From Alphaproteobacteria bacterium (GTDB taxonomy: Bacteria > Pseudomonadota > Alphaproteobacteria > GCA-016699305), in contig CP064970.1 in the NCBI GenBank assembly GCA_016699305.1, forward strand, positions 1,984,001 through 2,048,000: a stretch of 64,000 bases of DNA. Direction: 5' to 3'. Of this stretch, positions 18,343 through 28,600 are shown in pieces; position 1 is the first letter of the stretch, and every line of letters begins with the position of its first letter. The notes below the pieces were generated by a model. The model saw nothing but the letters and a program-made list of their open reading frames with translations. It was not told the DNA's origin and ran no database searches. The translations under genes were made by a program, and so were the position numbers.

Positions 18343-19073
18343 GATTCCGCCCAATGTAGACAGGCAAAGGCGTAATCCTGTGGCGTCGATATGTGAAAGC
18401 ACGCGCCGTCATGCTCCAGCCCGTAAAGACGGCCTTTCGCCTCGGCTTCGTCGAAAATCAGATTGTTGGAAAAGACGCCCGGCGCGAAAGGCTCATAGCA
18501 AGCGCGTTGCACGATCATGGCCGAGATATAGACATAGGGCCTGGGCAAAGCGGTGTCTTTGCGGGTCAAACGTCCATCCGCTTGCATGAAAAAATCGCCG
18601 CCTTGGGGATCGAAGCCATGGGCGCGGGGTGATCGCGTGGGCAGAACCAGCAACAAGGCATCCATCTTTTCAGGATCAAAAGCCTTGGCCAGACGCGCCA
18701 GGCTGGGGCTTGACCCCTCGGTCAGGGGCATATCGCCCGAGAGAACGAAGAAACTTTCTCCGCGCAACAAGGGCAGGGCGTTCTTGACCCCGCCGCCGGT
18801 GTCCAGTGGCCTTTCGGCTTCGTGCGAGATAAGGATTTGCGCCTTATTGCCTGGGCGTTCCTCCAGATGCTGAATCAGCATCTGGGCTTTGTAATGCGCG
18901 TTGACGACGATGCGTGGCACCCCCGCCTGACACAGCTTATCCAGGGCATGATCCAACAGGGTGCCCTCGCCCAGAGTCATCAGAGGCTTGGGACGATCAT
19001 CGGTCAAGGGACGCAGGCGTTCGCCGCGACCGGCGGCCAGGATCATCGCGCTTTCGGGAAAAAAGCCGCTCAT
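18339..19073 (-). CDS. murU: N-acetylmuramate alpha-1-phosphate uridylyltransferase MurU
   Basis: Nucleotidyltransferase of 244 residues that makes UDP-MurNAc from MurNAc-1-phosphate in cell-wall recycling. The nucleotide-binding signature AMILAAGRGERLRPLTDDRPKPL starts at about residue 9, and the catalytic metal site is VLSGDMPL. The start overlaps the amgK stop (ATGA). The amgK-murU pair identifies the anhydro-MurNAc salvage route that bypasses fosfomycin-sensitive MurA. Confidence 0.88.
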   Translation of the reverse strand: MSGFFPESAMILAAGRGERLRPLTDDRPKPLMTLGEGTLLDHALDKLCQAGVPRIVVNAHYKAQMLIQHLEERPGNKAQILISHEAERPLDTGGGVKNALPLLRGESFFVLSGDMPLTEGSSPSLARLAKAFDPEKMDALLLVLPTRSPRAHGFDPQGGDFFMQADGRLTRKDTALPRPYVYISAMIVQRACYEPFAPGVFSNNLIFDEAEAKGRLYGLEHDGACFHISTPQDYAFACLHWAES

Positions 19074-20065
19074 GCGAAACTCGCTTCGTGCTGACTGACC
19101 CATTGCGCCACGGGGCTCAGCGCGGGATGGCGCAATTCATTATGCATCCTTGCCTTGATGCCTGGCAGGACATCGCGCAGTTCCGCGCGGCCCTGACGCA
19201 TATAGAGGGTGAACAGAGCCAGCACGCGCATGCGACGCTGTGTGCTTAGGATAGCCCATGACGCTTCGAACGCCGCGCGGTCCAGATGGGGAAAGGTATT
19301 CAGGTAATAATCACGCGCCGCTTGCGCCAGATGCGTGGGAGCGGGATTGCGATTGCGTTCGACCAGGGACAAAAGATCATAAATCACCGGCCCGATTCCG
19401 GCATCTTGGAAATCCAGCAAGCCACAGGCGGCAAGGCCGGTTTTCCCCGCGCGTCGTACCAGATTGGACGCGCTGTAATCGCGCAGTAACAGGCTTTGCG
19501 GCAGGCTTTGCGTGATGGGCAAGACAGCGCGCCAAGCATCTTCAAACTCCTTGCATGCTGATGCCGAGACGGCAAAGACCTGGGTGAACAGCGAAACTTG
19601 CTCGATCAGTACAGGCAGGTCATAGCGCAGCAGATCGGGCGCGGATTCGATCCGGAAATTCCGATGCAGATGGATCAAGACATCCACCGCCGTCCGATAA
19701 GTCGGCCACAGATCGCCGCCTGCGGCCAGAATCTTGGCATAGGTGTCATCGCCAAAATCTTCGACCAGCAACAAGCCGGATGCCAGGTCCTGCGCGTAGA
19801 TTTCCGGCGCGGACAATCCCATCTCGCGCAAGATATGGTCGATGCGAACAAAGGGCGGTGCCGAACCGTCGGCGCAGTCCATCAGCATGGCACTTGCGCC
19901 ATCCAAACGCCTAAGGCGCGTATAACGTCGTACGGATAGGGTGTTCAGTGTGACGGCCAGGGGATGCCGTTCGGCCATATGCCAAGCGTGATGCGTCAGA
20001 AATTCTTCCACCGCCTCCGATGCGGCGGGGCGGGCGGGCGTGTCGGTGGCAAGCGCGCTTATCAT
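19070..20065 (-). CDS. amgK: N-acetylmuramate/N-acetylglucosamine kinase AmgK
   Basis: Aminoglycoside-phosphotransferase-fold kinase of about 331 residues expected to phosphorylate MurNAc at C1. Catalytic loop LLLRDYSASNLVRR and metal loop GLLDFQDAGIGP are conserved, and LLLVEDFGDDTY is the family ATP-pocket block. The loop has LRDYS where many members have HRDYH. The start at 20065 overlaps the tsaE stop (ATGA), making murU, amgK and tsaE one translationally coupled unit. Confidence 0.88.
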   Translation of the reverse strand: MISALATDTPARPAASEAVEEFLTHHAWHMAERHPLAVTLNTLSVRRYTRLRRLDGASAMLMDCADGSAPPFVRIDHILREMGLSAPEIYAQDLASGLLLVEDFGDDTYAKILAAGGDLWPTYRTAVDVLIHLHRNFRIESAPDLLRYDLPVLIEQVSLFTQVFAVSASACKEFEDAWRAVLPITQSLPQSLLLRDYSASNLVRRAGKTGLAACGLLDFQDAGIGPVIYDLLSLVERNRNPAPTHLAQAARDYYLNTFPHLDRAAFEASWAILSTQRRMRVLALFTLYMRQGRAELRDVLPGIKARMHNELRHPALSPVAQWVSQHEASFA

Positions 20066-20538
20066 CCGCCCAGCATAGCCTGTGCCAGGCGCGGCGACCA
20101 GTCGGGACACCCTTGCAAAACGGCCCGTCTTCCCCCCTGATCATGGGAGAGGCGCAGGTCCAAACGCTTGCTGGGCAACAACGTTTCTATGCGCTGCGGC
20201 CATTCAAGTAGGACCAGATTCTGCCCACAGGCTTCTTCCCAGCCCAATTCGAAGACCTCGTCCGGCGTTTTGAGGCGGTAAAGATCGACATGCCAGACCT
20301 TGCCCCGGATGGAGTCGTAAATCTGCACCAGGGTGAATGTGGGGCTGGGTACGCATAGCTGCGCGTCGTTGGTCCATTGCCGTATAAAGGCGCGGGCCAG
20401 CGTGGTTTTTCCCGCTCCCAGATCGCCCCATAGGGCAATCAGATCGTCAGGGCGCGCCAGCTCGGCCAGTGCCGCGCCCAGGCGGCAGGTGGCGGCCTCA
20501 TCCGGCAGATCCAAAGTCAGGGGGGCGTTATCCGCCAT
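20062..20538 (-). CDS. tsaE: tRNA t6A37 biosynthesis ATPase TsaE
   Basis: ATPase subunit of the TsaBDE complex that installs threonylcarbamoyl on A37 of ANN-decoding tRNAs. The 158-residue protein has Walker A GDLGAGKTTLARAF (about residues 38-51), SPTFTLVQIY and a conserved HVDLYRL block, all typical of the family. It overlaps mutT by 11 bases at its 5' end and amgK by 4 at its 3' end. TsaE-AmgK-MurU order is widespread in alphaproteobacteria. Confidence 0.93.
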   Translation of the reverse strand: MADNAPLTLDLPDEAATCRLGAALAELARPDDLIALWGDLGAGKTTLARAFIRQWTNDAQLCVPSPTFTLVQIYDSIRGKVWHVDLYRLKTPDEVFELGWEEACGQNLVLLEWPQRIETLLPSKRLDLRLSHDQGGRRAVLQGCPDWSPRLAQAMLGG

Positions 20539-20950
20539 CCACGAATCTCCTCAGGGCTGGCAACAGAGCATCGTCATGCGGCACCAGGCGCAAAGAGGAC
20601 GATTCGATGGCCTGGGGGGCGATCCATGTCAATCCCTGCCCCTCGCGCGGTTCGATCTGTCCTTGCCATTGGCGCAAGCCGAAAAGCGGCATCAGGACAT
20701 GCCGTCCCGTGCCATGTGTATGCGAGGCGAAGGTGATCGGGCACATATGATGCGCTTGTGTTACGATTCCTAATTCTTCAGACAATTCGCGGGCTAGGGC
20801 CTGTTCGGGAGTCTCGTTCGGCTCGACCTTGCCGCCGGGGAATTCCCATAAACCGGCATAGTCTTTTCCAGGAAGACGCTGGCCCAGCAGCACGAATCCC
20901 GCGTCATTGATCAAGGCCGCTGCGGCCACCACCATCAGTTTGCCGCTCAT
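20528..20950 (-). CDS. mutT: MutT-type 8-oxo-dGTP diphosphatase
   Basis: Nudix hydrolase of 140 residues that cleans oxidised guanine nucleotides from the pool. The Nudix box is complete (GGKVEPNETPEQALARELSEELGI in the middle third). WEFPGG before it and a C-terminal LRLVPHDDALLPAL helix are as in MutT. GAGAGG precedes the ATG. The divergent neighbour hemC starts 65 bases away. Confidence 0.9.
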   Translation of the reverse strand: MSGKLMVVAAAALINDAGFVLLGQRLPGKDYAGLWEFPGGKVEPNETPEQALARELSEELGIVTQAHHMCPITFASHTHGTGRHVLMPLFGLRQWQGQIEPREGQGLTWIAPQAIESSSLRLVPHDDALLPALRRFVDGG

Positions 20951-21014
20951 GGCAGCCTCTCTTTCCGTTGAGGAGAGCTTGCAAAATCAAGGGGGTCAAG
21001 TAAAGTCCGACCTT

Positions 21015-21962
21015 ATGTCTTCCCGACGTTGGAAAATCGGCACTCGCACCAGTGCCCTTGCTCGCGCCCAGACGGATGTTGTCATCCGCCTGTTGAGCGC
21101 CGCTCACCCTTCGCTGGAGGGCCGCGATATCTGCCTGATGCCCATCCAGGCTTCGGGCGATTGGCGGCCCGGCACGGGGGAAAGCATGCTGGCCGATCAA
21201 GGCGGCACCAAGGGCCTGTTCGTCAAGGAATTGGAAGACGCCCTGGCGCATGGTGAAATCGACATGGCCGTGCATTCGATGAAGGACGTGCCCACATATC
21301 TGCCCGAAGGGCTTGTGATGGCCGCCATGCCCGAACGTGGTTCGGCTCTGGATACGTTGATCACCCAGCCAGGCGTGACGGGGCTTGATGCTTTGCCGCT
21401 GGGCACGCGCCTTGGTACGTCCAGCCTTCGCCGCCGCGCGCAGATTCTGGCGCATCGTCCGGATTTAGAGGTCGTGCCATTGCGCGGCAATGTCGATACG
21501 CGCTTGCGTAAGCTGCAAGAAGGCATGGTCCAGGCCACCTTGCTGGCGCGGGCGGGGCTAAACCGGCTGGGAATGCCCGAATCCTTGGGTATCGACTTGC
21601 CCGAGACCATCATGCTACCCGCCGTGGGACAAGGCGCTTTGGGGATCGAGATCCGCGCCGCAGATCATGAGGCCCACGCGCTGCTGGCCGCCATCAACTG
21701 CCCGGTGACGGTCGCTTGCGTGACCGCCGAACGCGCCTTGCTCCAGGTGTTGGACGGCTCGTGCCATACGCCGATCGGGGCTTGGGGACAGGATATTGGG
21801 CAAGGACGTTTGCGCCTTGATGCCCTGGTGGCTTCCCCTGACGGCCTAAGGGTCGAACGCCACAGCGCAGAGTCCACGCATGCCCAGGCCGAGACATTGG
21901 GGCGTGACGTCGGTGCTGCCCTGCGCGCCCGCGTTCCGGCGGATTTTTTCTCTCATTCGTGA
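21015..21962 (+). CDS. hemC: Hydroxymethylbilane synthase HemC
   Basis: Porphobilinogen deaminase, which condenses four porphobilinogens into hydroxymethylbilane for haem. About 315 residues. KIGTRTSALARAQ opens the protein, VHSMKDVPT is the active-site Asp block, and the dipyrromethane cofactor cysteine is in DGSCHTPIGAW. The ATG at 21015 matches the family N-terminus. First gene of a hemC-hemD-Mic60-like-hemY run. Confidence 0.96.
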   Translation: MSSRRWKIGTRTSALARAQTDVVIRLLSAAHPSLEGRDICLMPIQASGDWRPGTGESMLADQGGTKGLFVKELEDALAHGEIDMAVHSMKDVPTYLPEGLVMAAMPERGSALDTLITQPGVTGLDALPLGTRLGTSSLRRRAQILAHRPDLEVVPLRGNVDTRLRKLQEGMVQATLLARAGLNRLGMPESLGIDLPETIMLPAVGQGALGIEIRAADHEAHALLAAINCPVTVACVTAERALLQVLDGSCHTPIGAWGQDIGQGRLRLDALVASPDGLRVERHSAESTHAQAETLGRDVGAALRARVPADFFSHS

Positions 21963-21992
21963 TTTTGCCGCCTTGCAAGGAAAGCTGATGAA

Positions 21993-22718
21993 GTGAAACG
22001 CTTGCGTTTGTTGTTGACGCGGCCTGACGAGGCCAGCGCGGCCTTGGCGCAGCACGTGCAGGCGCGGGGGTGGCGCTGTGTGGTTGAGGCGATGCAAACA
22101 CCCCGTCCTACACAGGTTCCGGTGCCGGATATAAATGATATTCAAGCGGTGCTGATCACCAGTGCCCAATCTTTGGCGAATCTGCAAGGGCGCATGTTGC
22201 CCCGTGACCTGCCCATTCTATGCGTGGGGGACGCCACGGCACAGGCGGCTCGGTCGGCGGGGTTCCGACGGGTTCGCAGTGCGGATGGCGATGTGAAGGA
22301 GCTTGCGGCTTTGGCGGCTTTGCGTCTTGATCCACGTCATGGGGCCTTGTTGCACCTTTGCGCTTTGACAGCTCCGCATCGGCTTGCCAGAATGCTTCGG
22401 GAACGGGGATTTGAGGTGCGGCGTTGGCATGTCTATCGTGTCGTTGAAACAACAAGTCTTTCGCCTTCCTGCCGCCGCATATTGGCCGCCCGGGGGCTGG
22501 ATGCCGCCTTGTTCTTTTCGCCCCGTGCCGCCGCCACCTTCGTGCGCCTTGTCTTGGCCCACGGTCTTGAAGATTGTTGCACGGCTTTGCGTGCCTATGC
22601 GCTTAGCCCTGCCGTCGCGGCGGCTTTGGCTCCGTTGCCTTGGCGCGACGTGGTCACGGCCCGTCGGCCCCGACAGGATTCCCTGTTGGCCTCCATCGAA
22701 TCTTATGAGGATCCCTGA
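21993..22718 (+). CDS. hemD: Uroporphyrinogen-III synthase HemD
   Basis: Closes and inverts ring D of the linear tetrapyrrole. The 241-residue protein has the two-lobed HemD fold, with LLLTRPDEASAALA at the N-terminus, VLITSAQSLANL in the first lobe and DAALFFSPRAAATFVRLV in the second. Sequence conservation in this family is low, so context (hemC upstream) adds weight. GTG start at 21993 follows AAGGAAAG. Confidence 0.88.
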   Translation: MKRLRLLLTRPDEASAALAQHVQARGWRCVVEAMQTPRPTQVPVPDINDIQAVLITSAQSLANLQGRMLPRDLPILCVGDATAQAARSAGFRRVRSADGDVKELAALAALRLDPRHGALLHLCALTAPHRLARMLRERGFEVRRWHVYRVVETTSLSPSCRRILAARGLDAALFFSPRAAATFVRLVLAHGLEDCCTALRAYALSPAVAAALAPLPWRDVVTARRPRQDSLLASIESYEDP

Positions 22719-23704
22719 TGACCGATGATCGCGTTCCCTCTGCGGAAATATCCGGTTCTGGCCGTCGCCTTGTCGCGGGTCGGCGTGGGGGCTGGTGGAT
22801 CGTGGCGGTTTGGGCGCTTGTTTTGGGAACGGGCGTGGCTTGTGCGGGAGCGTTGACGATACTGCTAAGTGATTCATGGGCCACCTATGAAGAACGCCTG
22901 GCCCGGTTGGAGCGGATAGGGCCGTCAAAGACGACGGCTGAGACACCGGCGGAGGGCGTCGAAGAAAAATTGGCGCGACTCGATCAGCCACAGGCGACCG
23001 AGAATGGCGCCGCCGCTTCCCGGCTTGAAAGCGATATGGCGCAAATTCGTCAAAGCCTGGCCCAGGTGCAAAACCAGATGATGCAATGGGGCGATAGCCT
23101 GCGTCAGCGCGGCTATGACGAGCAAAACACCCAAGGCATCCTATTTGCCTTGGCTTTGGGGCAGGCGAGGTGGAGTTTGGATGCCGGACAGATGGAATTT
23201 TATCGTCTGGCTCTGAAGAACCTTAAAGACAGTCTGCCCTCATCATTGACGGAAGATGATCGCCATGCGGTCGAACGTCTTTTGACTCTTAATCCTTTGC
23301 CATTGGCGCAGATGCAGCAGAGTTTCTTGAAGGCGCGACAAGCTTTGGTGCCTCCGCCCGAGACGGCCAAGGCGTCGCCGCCGCCCACGGGCTGGTGGGC
23401 GCGTCTGGCCGAAGCCTTGCGTTCGGTGGTCACCGTGACTCATCTGGGCGAGGCCCCCGCCGCCGCGCCGGTCGATCCACGCTTGAAGACGGCGGATGAG
23501 ATGGAACTGCATCTTATCGCAGGGCGGTGGGATGAGGCGATCCAGGCCAGCGAAAGCCTGGCGGATCAACCAGATTTTTCCGATCTGCGGCGTCAGTTGC
23601 GCGAACGCATGGAGGCCGAGGCGTTGCTTTTGCGCGTGGCTCGATCGGTGCAATCCCTGCCCGGTCATGAATCGGGCCAGGCCCCCAAGGCGGCCGCGCC
23701 ATGA
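22718..23704 (+). CDS. Mic60/mitofilin-like inner-membrane protein
   Basis: A 328-residue protein with one N-terminal membrane helix (about residues 26-50, WWIVAVWALVLGTGVACAG). A coiled-coil-prone stretch follows (about 55-125, with ERLARLERI, ESDMAQIRQSLAQVQNQM), then a helical C-terminal domain (ALALGQARWSLDAGQMEFYRLAL). This matches the alphaproteobacterial homologue of mitochondrial Mic60, which is found between hemD and hemY and shapes intracytoplasmic membranes. Start and hemD stop share one base; its stop overlaps hemY by 4 bases. Confidence 0.82.
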   Translation: MTDDRVPSAEISGSGRRLVAGRRGGWWIVAVWALVLGTGVACAGALTILLSDSWATYEERLARLERIGPSKTTAETPAEGVEEKLARLDQPQATENGAAASRLESDMAQIRQSLAQVQNQMMQWGDSLRQRGYDEQNTQGILFALALGQARWSLDAGQMEFYRLALKNLKDSLPSSLTEDDRHAVERLLTLNPLPLAQMQQSFLKARQALVPPPETAKASPPPTGWWARLAEALRSVVTVTHLGEAPAAAPVDPRLKTADEMELHLIAGRWDEAIQASESLADQPDFSDLRRQLRERMEAEALLLRVARSVQSLPGHESGQAPKAAAP

Positions 23705-25068
23705 TCCGCCTTATTCTTTTTGTCGCCCAGCTTCTGGCTTTGGCCGTGGCCGGTGCGTGGCTGGCGGGTGAGCCGGGATCGGTGACCATCGATTGGCATG
23801 GCTGGCGCGTGCAAAGCTCTGCCGCCGCGCTGGTCGTGGTCGTGTTGGTTTTATGCCTGATGGCCATGGCGGTCTATCACGCCTGGGATTGGATACGGTA
23901 CGGTTCGCGTCGCTTGCTGTTGCAACGCCGATTGAACCACGCTCTTGAGGGGCAGGTCCGTGTGACCGAAACTCTGGCGGCTTTGGCCTCGGGCGATCAT
24001 GCACGCGCGGCCAAATTGGCGCGCTCGGCCGCTGGAATCCTCGGACGCGCTTCGCCCTTGGCCATTTGGTTGGAGGCTCAGGCGTCCCGTTTGGCAAGGG
24101 ATGTGCCCGGGACGCGGCGTTTGCTGATGAAGCTGTTGGAAAAGCCCGGTCCTGGTTCCGTGTTGGGCTATCGCGGGTTGCTGACTTTGGCGCAGGATGC
24201 GGGCAATTCAAGCGAAATGGCCTCTCTGGCCCAAGGGTGGAGCCGCGAGGATAAGCACAGCCCCACCGCGCGACTCACGGTGCTGGAATCCGAATTGGCC
24301 TCGCGGCGCTGGGCATCGGCGCTGTTGGCTTTGCGTGAGGTGCGCCGCCTTCGCGCCTTGCCCGAGGAGCGGATCAAGCGTTACGAGGCGGTGATTTCCC
24401 TGGCTGGCGCGCGTGAAGCGCGGGCGCGGGGCGAGGTCGAGGAGGCGCAGCGTTTGGTTATCCCGGCTTTGCGCTTGCAACCCCATTGGGAACCGGCGGT
24501 GCTATTCTGGGCCGGATTGCTGATCGAGGTCGGTAAACGCCGCCTTGCGGGGCGGACCCTGTTGGCGGCTTGGAAACGCCGTCCCAGCGCGGCCTTGGCG
24601 CAGGCCTGGATGGAAGCTCTGGACCCCGCTAAATCGGGCATAGAAGGGCGCGTGCGTCAGGCGCGTGCGCTGCACGAAGTGGATCCTGCCCAGGCGGAGG
24701 GACGCTTGATCTTGGCCGAGGCTTTGCGTCATGCCGGCCGTCTGGACGAAGCGCGCGACGTCTTACAGCCATTGGCGCATGACCCGCCCGATCGGCGCTA
24801 TTGGCAGATGCTGGCCGCGATCGAAACCGATAAGGGCGAGCAGGGTGCTTCGGTCAGCCATTTGCTGCGCATGGCCCTGGCCGCGCCCGAGCCTCCGTCC
24901 TGGCGTTGCGGACAATGCGGCGCGGCGCGTCCTGTTGATCTTGAATGGATCGCGCATTGCCCGTCTTGCGGCGCGTTCGACTCGTTGATGTGGAGCGAGG
25001 ATGCCGCCGCCTCTGGTAGCACTTCCACTGCTCCTTTTTCCCTGATGGGGCGTGAGGTGGAAGGATGA
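23701..25068 (+). CDS. hemY: HemY-like membrane TPR protein with C-terminal zinc ribbon
   Basis: A 455-residue protein of the HemY_N family. Two N-terminal membrane helices (about 1-22 and 40-62) are followed by TPR-like helices (HARAAKLARSAAGI to LDEARDVLQPLA). The end carries a four-cysteine ribbon, WRCGQCG and HCPSCGAFDSLMW, about residues 400-428. Its role in late haem synthesis is known only in outline. The ribbon resembles the one in LapB and may bind zinc or iron. It is coupled by overlap to the Mic60-like gene and to the HAD gene. Confidence 0.87.
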   Translation: MIRLILFVAQLLALAVAGAWLAGEPGSVTIDWHGWRVQSSAAALVVVVLVLCLMAMAVYHAWDWIRYGSRRLLLQRRLNHALEGQVRVTETLAALASGDHARAAKLARSAAGILGRASPLAIWLEAQASRLARDVPGTRRLLMKLLEKPGPGSVLGYRGLLTLAQDAGNSSEMASLAQGWSREDKHSPTARLTVLESELASRRWASALLALREVRRLRALPEERIKRYEAVISLAGAREARARGEVEEAQRLVIPALRLQPHWEPAVLFWAGLLIEVGKRRLAGRTLLAAWKRRPSAALAQAWMEALDPAKSGIEGRVRQARALHEVDPAQAEGRLILAEALRHAGRLDEARDVLQPLAHDPPDRRYWQMLAAIETDKGEQGASVSHLLRMALAAPEPPSWRCGQCGAARPVDLEWIAHCPSCGAFDSLMWSEDAAASGSTSTAPFSLMGREVEG

Positions 25069-25685
25069 GCGGTTTATCCGGTATCGCGGTCTTTGATTTT
25101 GACGGCACGTTGTGTCACGGCGACAGCCTGGCCGATTTTTTGATCGAGCTGGCCGGTCCCGCGCGTTTTGCCATGGCCGCTGCGATTGAGGGCGGCAAGA
25201 CGGCTTGGGGCATGGTGGGATCGCAAAACCGCATCGGCGCCGAAAGGCGCAGTCTGTTCAAGGCCGGTTTGCTGCGACGCTTATTGGCGGATATGCCGTT
25301 GGAAACGGCCAAGGCCGCCGCCGCGCGTCTGCCTGGGCGTATCCGTTGGCGCGAAGACGTGGTCGAGATTTTGCGTCAACATAAGGCGCGCGGCCATCAT
25401 ATCTTGGTCGCCAGCGGCGGGCTGGACCTATATCTGCCGCCTTTGTTGGAGCCTTTGGGCGTCGATGCCATCTTGGCCACGCCCATGGAGGTGGACGATC
25501 AAGGCCGTTTGACCGGGGCCATGCTGGGCGGGTTAAAGACCAATTGCGTGCGTGTGGAAAAGGCGCGTCGCGTCAGCGACTATCTGGCCGCTCAAGCGCC
25601 CTATGGCGACAGCTGGGGCTATGGAAACCTGCCGCATGATTATCCGATGCTGAGCCTGCTGCATCACCGGTTGGTGATCGCCTGA
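25065..25685 (+). CDS. HAD-IB family phosphatase (CicA/PgpC-like)
   Basis: A 206-residue haloacid-dehalogenase-type hydrolase. Motif I is VFDFDGTLCHGDSL with the nucleophile and acid aspartates; motif II is ILVASGGLDLYL; motif IV is YGNLPHDYPML. The set matches HAD-IB members such as Caulobacter CicA and phosphatidylglycerophosphatase C, but the substrate cannot be assigned. The motif IV region has GYGNLPHDYP where GDSxxDxPM is common. ATGA overlap with hemY and one-base overlap with addA place it in the same transcript. Confidence 0.82.
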   Translation: MSGLSGIAVFDFDGTLCHGDSLADFLIELAGPARFAMAAAIEGGKTAWGMVGSQNRIGAERRSLFKAGLLRRLLADMPLETAKAAAARLPGRIRWREDVVEILRQHKARGHHILVASGGLDLYLPPLLEPLGVDAILATPMEVDDQGRLTGAMLGGLKTNCVRVEKARRVSDYLAAQAPYGDSWGYGNLPHDYPMLSLLHHRLVIA

Positions 25686-28600
25686 TGCGGAAAGGGGACG
25701 AGGAAAGCGCGTCGCCCGACGAATCTCTTTCTCCGGATGTGGTCCAGCGCAGCGCCTCGAACCCGGCGGTGTCCGCCTGGGTGTCGGCCTCGGCCGGGTC
25801 GGGCAAGACCAAGGTGCTGGTCGATCGCGTCTTGCGTCTGCTGCTGACCGGCACCCGCCCCGGCGCGATCTTGTGCCTCACTTATACCCGCGCGGCGGCA
25901 GCAGAAATGGCCGAGCGTTTGCTGCATGGCACCTTGGCCAGATGGGTCAGCATGGACGAGGGCGAATTGTCCCTCAAACTGGCCGATCTAACCGGCTCTG
26001 CGCCCACGGCCCGGATGTGCCAGGAAGCGCGGCGGCTGTTCGCGCGCGTTCTGGACGCGCCCGATGGCGGCGTGCGTTTTCTTACATTGCACAGTTTTTG
26101 TCAGTCTTTGCTGGGGCGTTTCCCGGTCGAGGCAGGGGTGCCCCCCCATGCCGCCGTGGTCGAGTCCGCCGAGCAGAATTGGTTGATGCGTCAAGCTTGC
26201 GAGGCTTGCTTTCGCGCGGCGGGACAAGAGCCGAACGCGCCTTTGGCTGATGCGCTGGATTTATTGGCGGGAGAATTCGGCGAGAACCTGCGGGACGAGT
26301 TGTTGCCAGACATGACAGCCAGCGACGGTCAGTTACGAGATTTGCTGGATGCCCATGGCGGGCTTGACGGCGCGATTCGTGCGATGCGGGATTTTCTGGG
26401 GCTGCGCGACGGCGAAACATCGAAAAGCGCGTTACAGGCATTCTCAAGCGACGCCGCCTTTGACGCGCCAAGTCTAAGACGCGCGGCGGCCTGCTTGGTG
26501 AATGACGGCTCGGATGCCGAGAAAAAGCGCGGTCGCGCCATCTTGGACTGGCTGGAGGATCCCGCCAAGCGCGTGATGGGTTTTCCGGCTTATCGCAAGA
26601 ACTTCGTGACGGATAAGAACACCATCAATGCGCGTATGACCACCAAGGCTGTGCGCGAAAAGCATCCTGATGTCGAGGCTATTCTTGTGGCCGAGGGCCA
26701 ACGCCTGTTGGATGCCGATGATCGTCGCTATGCCTTGATATGCGGCGAAACCTCGGCGGCATTGCTGATTCTTGCCAGCCAGGTACAGGCGGAATACACG
26801 CGGCGCAAGCGGCAGCGCGGCCTGCTGGATTACGGCGACTTGGTGCACCATGCCGTGCGCTTGTTGGAAAGGCCGGGCATCGCGCCTTGGGTGTTGTATA
26901 AGCTGGATGGCGGACTTGATCATATCCTGCTGGACGAGGCGCAAGATACCAGTCCTTCGCAGTGGCGTTTGTTAAGGTCTTTGACTGAGGATTTCTTTGC
27001 CGGAAGCGGCGCGCGGGACGTGGCGCGCACCATCTTTGCCGTGGGCGATCCCAAACAGTCGATCTATAGCTTTCAAGGCGCGGACCCCCAAGGGTTTAGC
27101 GACATGCATGACTATTTCAAGAAGCGGATCGAAGATGCCAAGGCCGAGCTTGCCTCGATCCCCATGCGGACATCCTTTCGTTCGCATCAGGTGGTTTTGG
27201 ATACGGTGGACGCCGTGTTCTCAACCCCGACGGCCTTGGACGGCGTGGCGGCGGAACCTTTGAAGCATCATGTCTGCGCCGCCCATCGCGGCATGGCGGG
27301 GCGCGTGGAAATCTGGCCCTTGGCCCGGGAAGAGGATTCGCAAGACCAAGATGATGAAGATGATGCGCCTGTAAAATCCGTTCAGATATTGACGAACCGC
27401 TTGGCCGATAGGATCCAAGCCATGCTGCAAGACGAGAGTCTTGCGGCGCGCGGACGTCGCATCCAACCGCGCGATATGATGGTTCTGCTGCGCAAAAGGG
27501 AGCCGATGGCCGGCCAGCTTGTGCGCGCGCTTAAACAACGGGGGGTGCCTGTCGCGGGAGATGACCGAGTGCGCTTGGCCGAGCAAGGGGCCGTTCAAGA
27601 TGTGCTGGCCCTGTTGCGCTTTGTGCTGTTGCCGCAAGACGATATGAATCTGGCGGCTGTGTTGCGCGGCCCCTTGTTGAGTTTCGACGATGATCAGTTG
27701 TTCGAATTGGCCTATGGACGCCAGGCCAGCTTATGGGATCGGCTGCATCACAGCGAAAAGCCTTGGGCTGAATCGGCGCGTGTCTATTTGCAGTCCTGGC
27801 TGGCGCGCGCCGATGCGCTTCCGCCTTTCGAATTCGTCGCGGCGGTCCTGGAAATGCCATGTCCCACGGCGGTCAGTGGACGGCAGGCATTGATTGAGTG
27901 TCTGGGGTCGCAAGCCATCGAAGCCTTGGCCGAGTTGCTAACGGCCCTGTTGGATGAAGAGCGGTTGCGTCCGCCTTCCTTGCAGGTGATGGTGCAGCGT
28001 CTGCAGCAGGCACAAGAGGAAATGCGACGCGAGGCGCAACGGGACGCGAATGGTCCGGGCGAGGTGCGCATCATGACGGTGCATGGGGCCAAGGGCTTGC
28101 AAGCCCCCATCGTGATCTTGCCGGATATGCATGCTTCGTCGCGCAAGAATGCAAGGCTTTTGCAAGGGCAAGACTCGCATGGACGCCCCTTGATCCTCAT
28201 CCGCCGCGCATCCGACCAGATGCCCAAGGCGACGCAGGTCTTTATGGACGCAGCCGCCAAGCGCGACGAACAAGAATATCGCCGTTTGCTCTATGTGGCG
28301 CTGACACGTGCCGAAGAATGTTTGGTCTTGGCAGGCTGGGAACAAAAGAGGGGAGGCGGCGCGTCCTATGAAACCAGTTGGTATGATCTGTGCAAAAAAG
28401 CGTTGGCACCTATCGCGCTTTCCCAGGAGCATCCCGAAGGCATCGTTCATATCCTGGAGACGGAGCAGACGGCCCCTTCCTTGCGCGGTGGCCCCATACG
28501 CGCCCAGGCCATGCGACAAATGGATATGGCGATTCCCGATTGGTTGCGCCGCCCCGCCCCGCCCGAGGAGACTCCGCCGCGTCCCCTGACGCCCTCGCGT

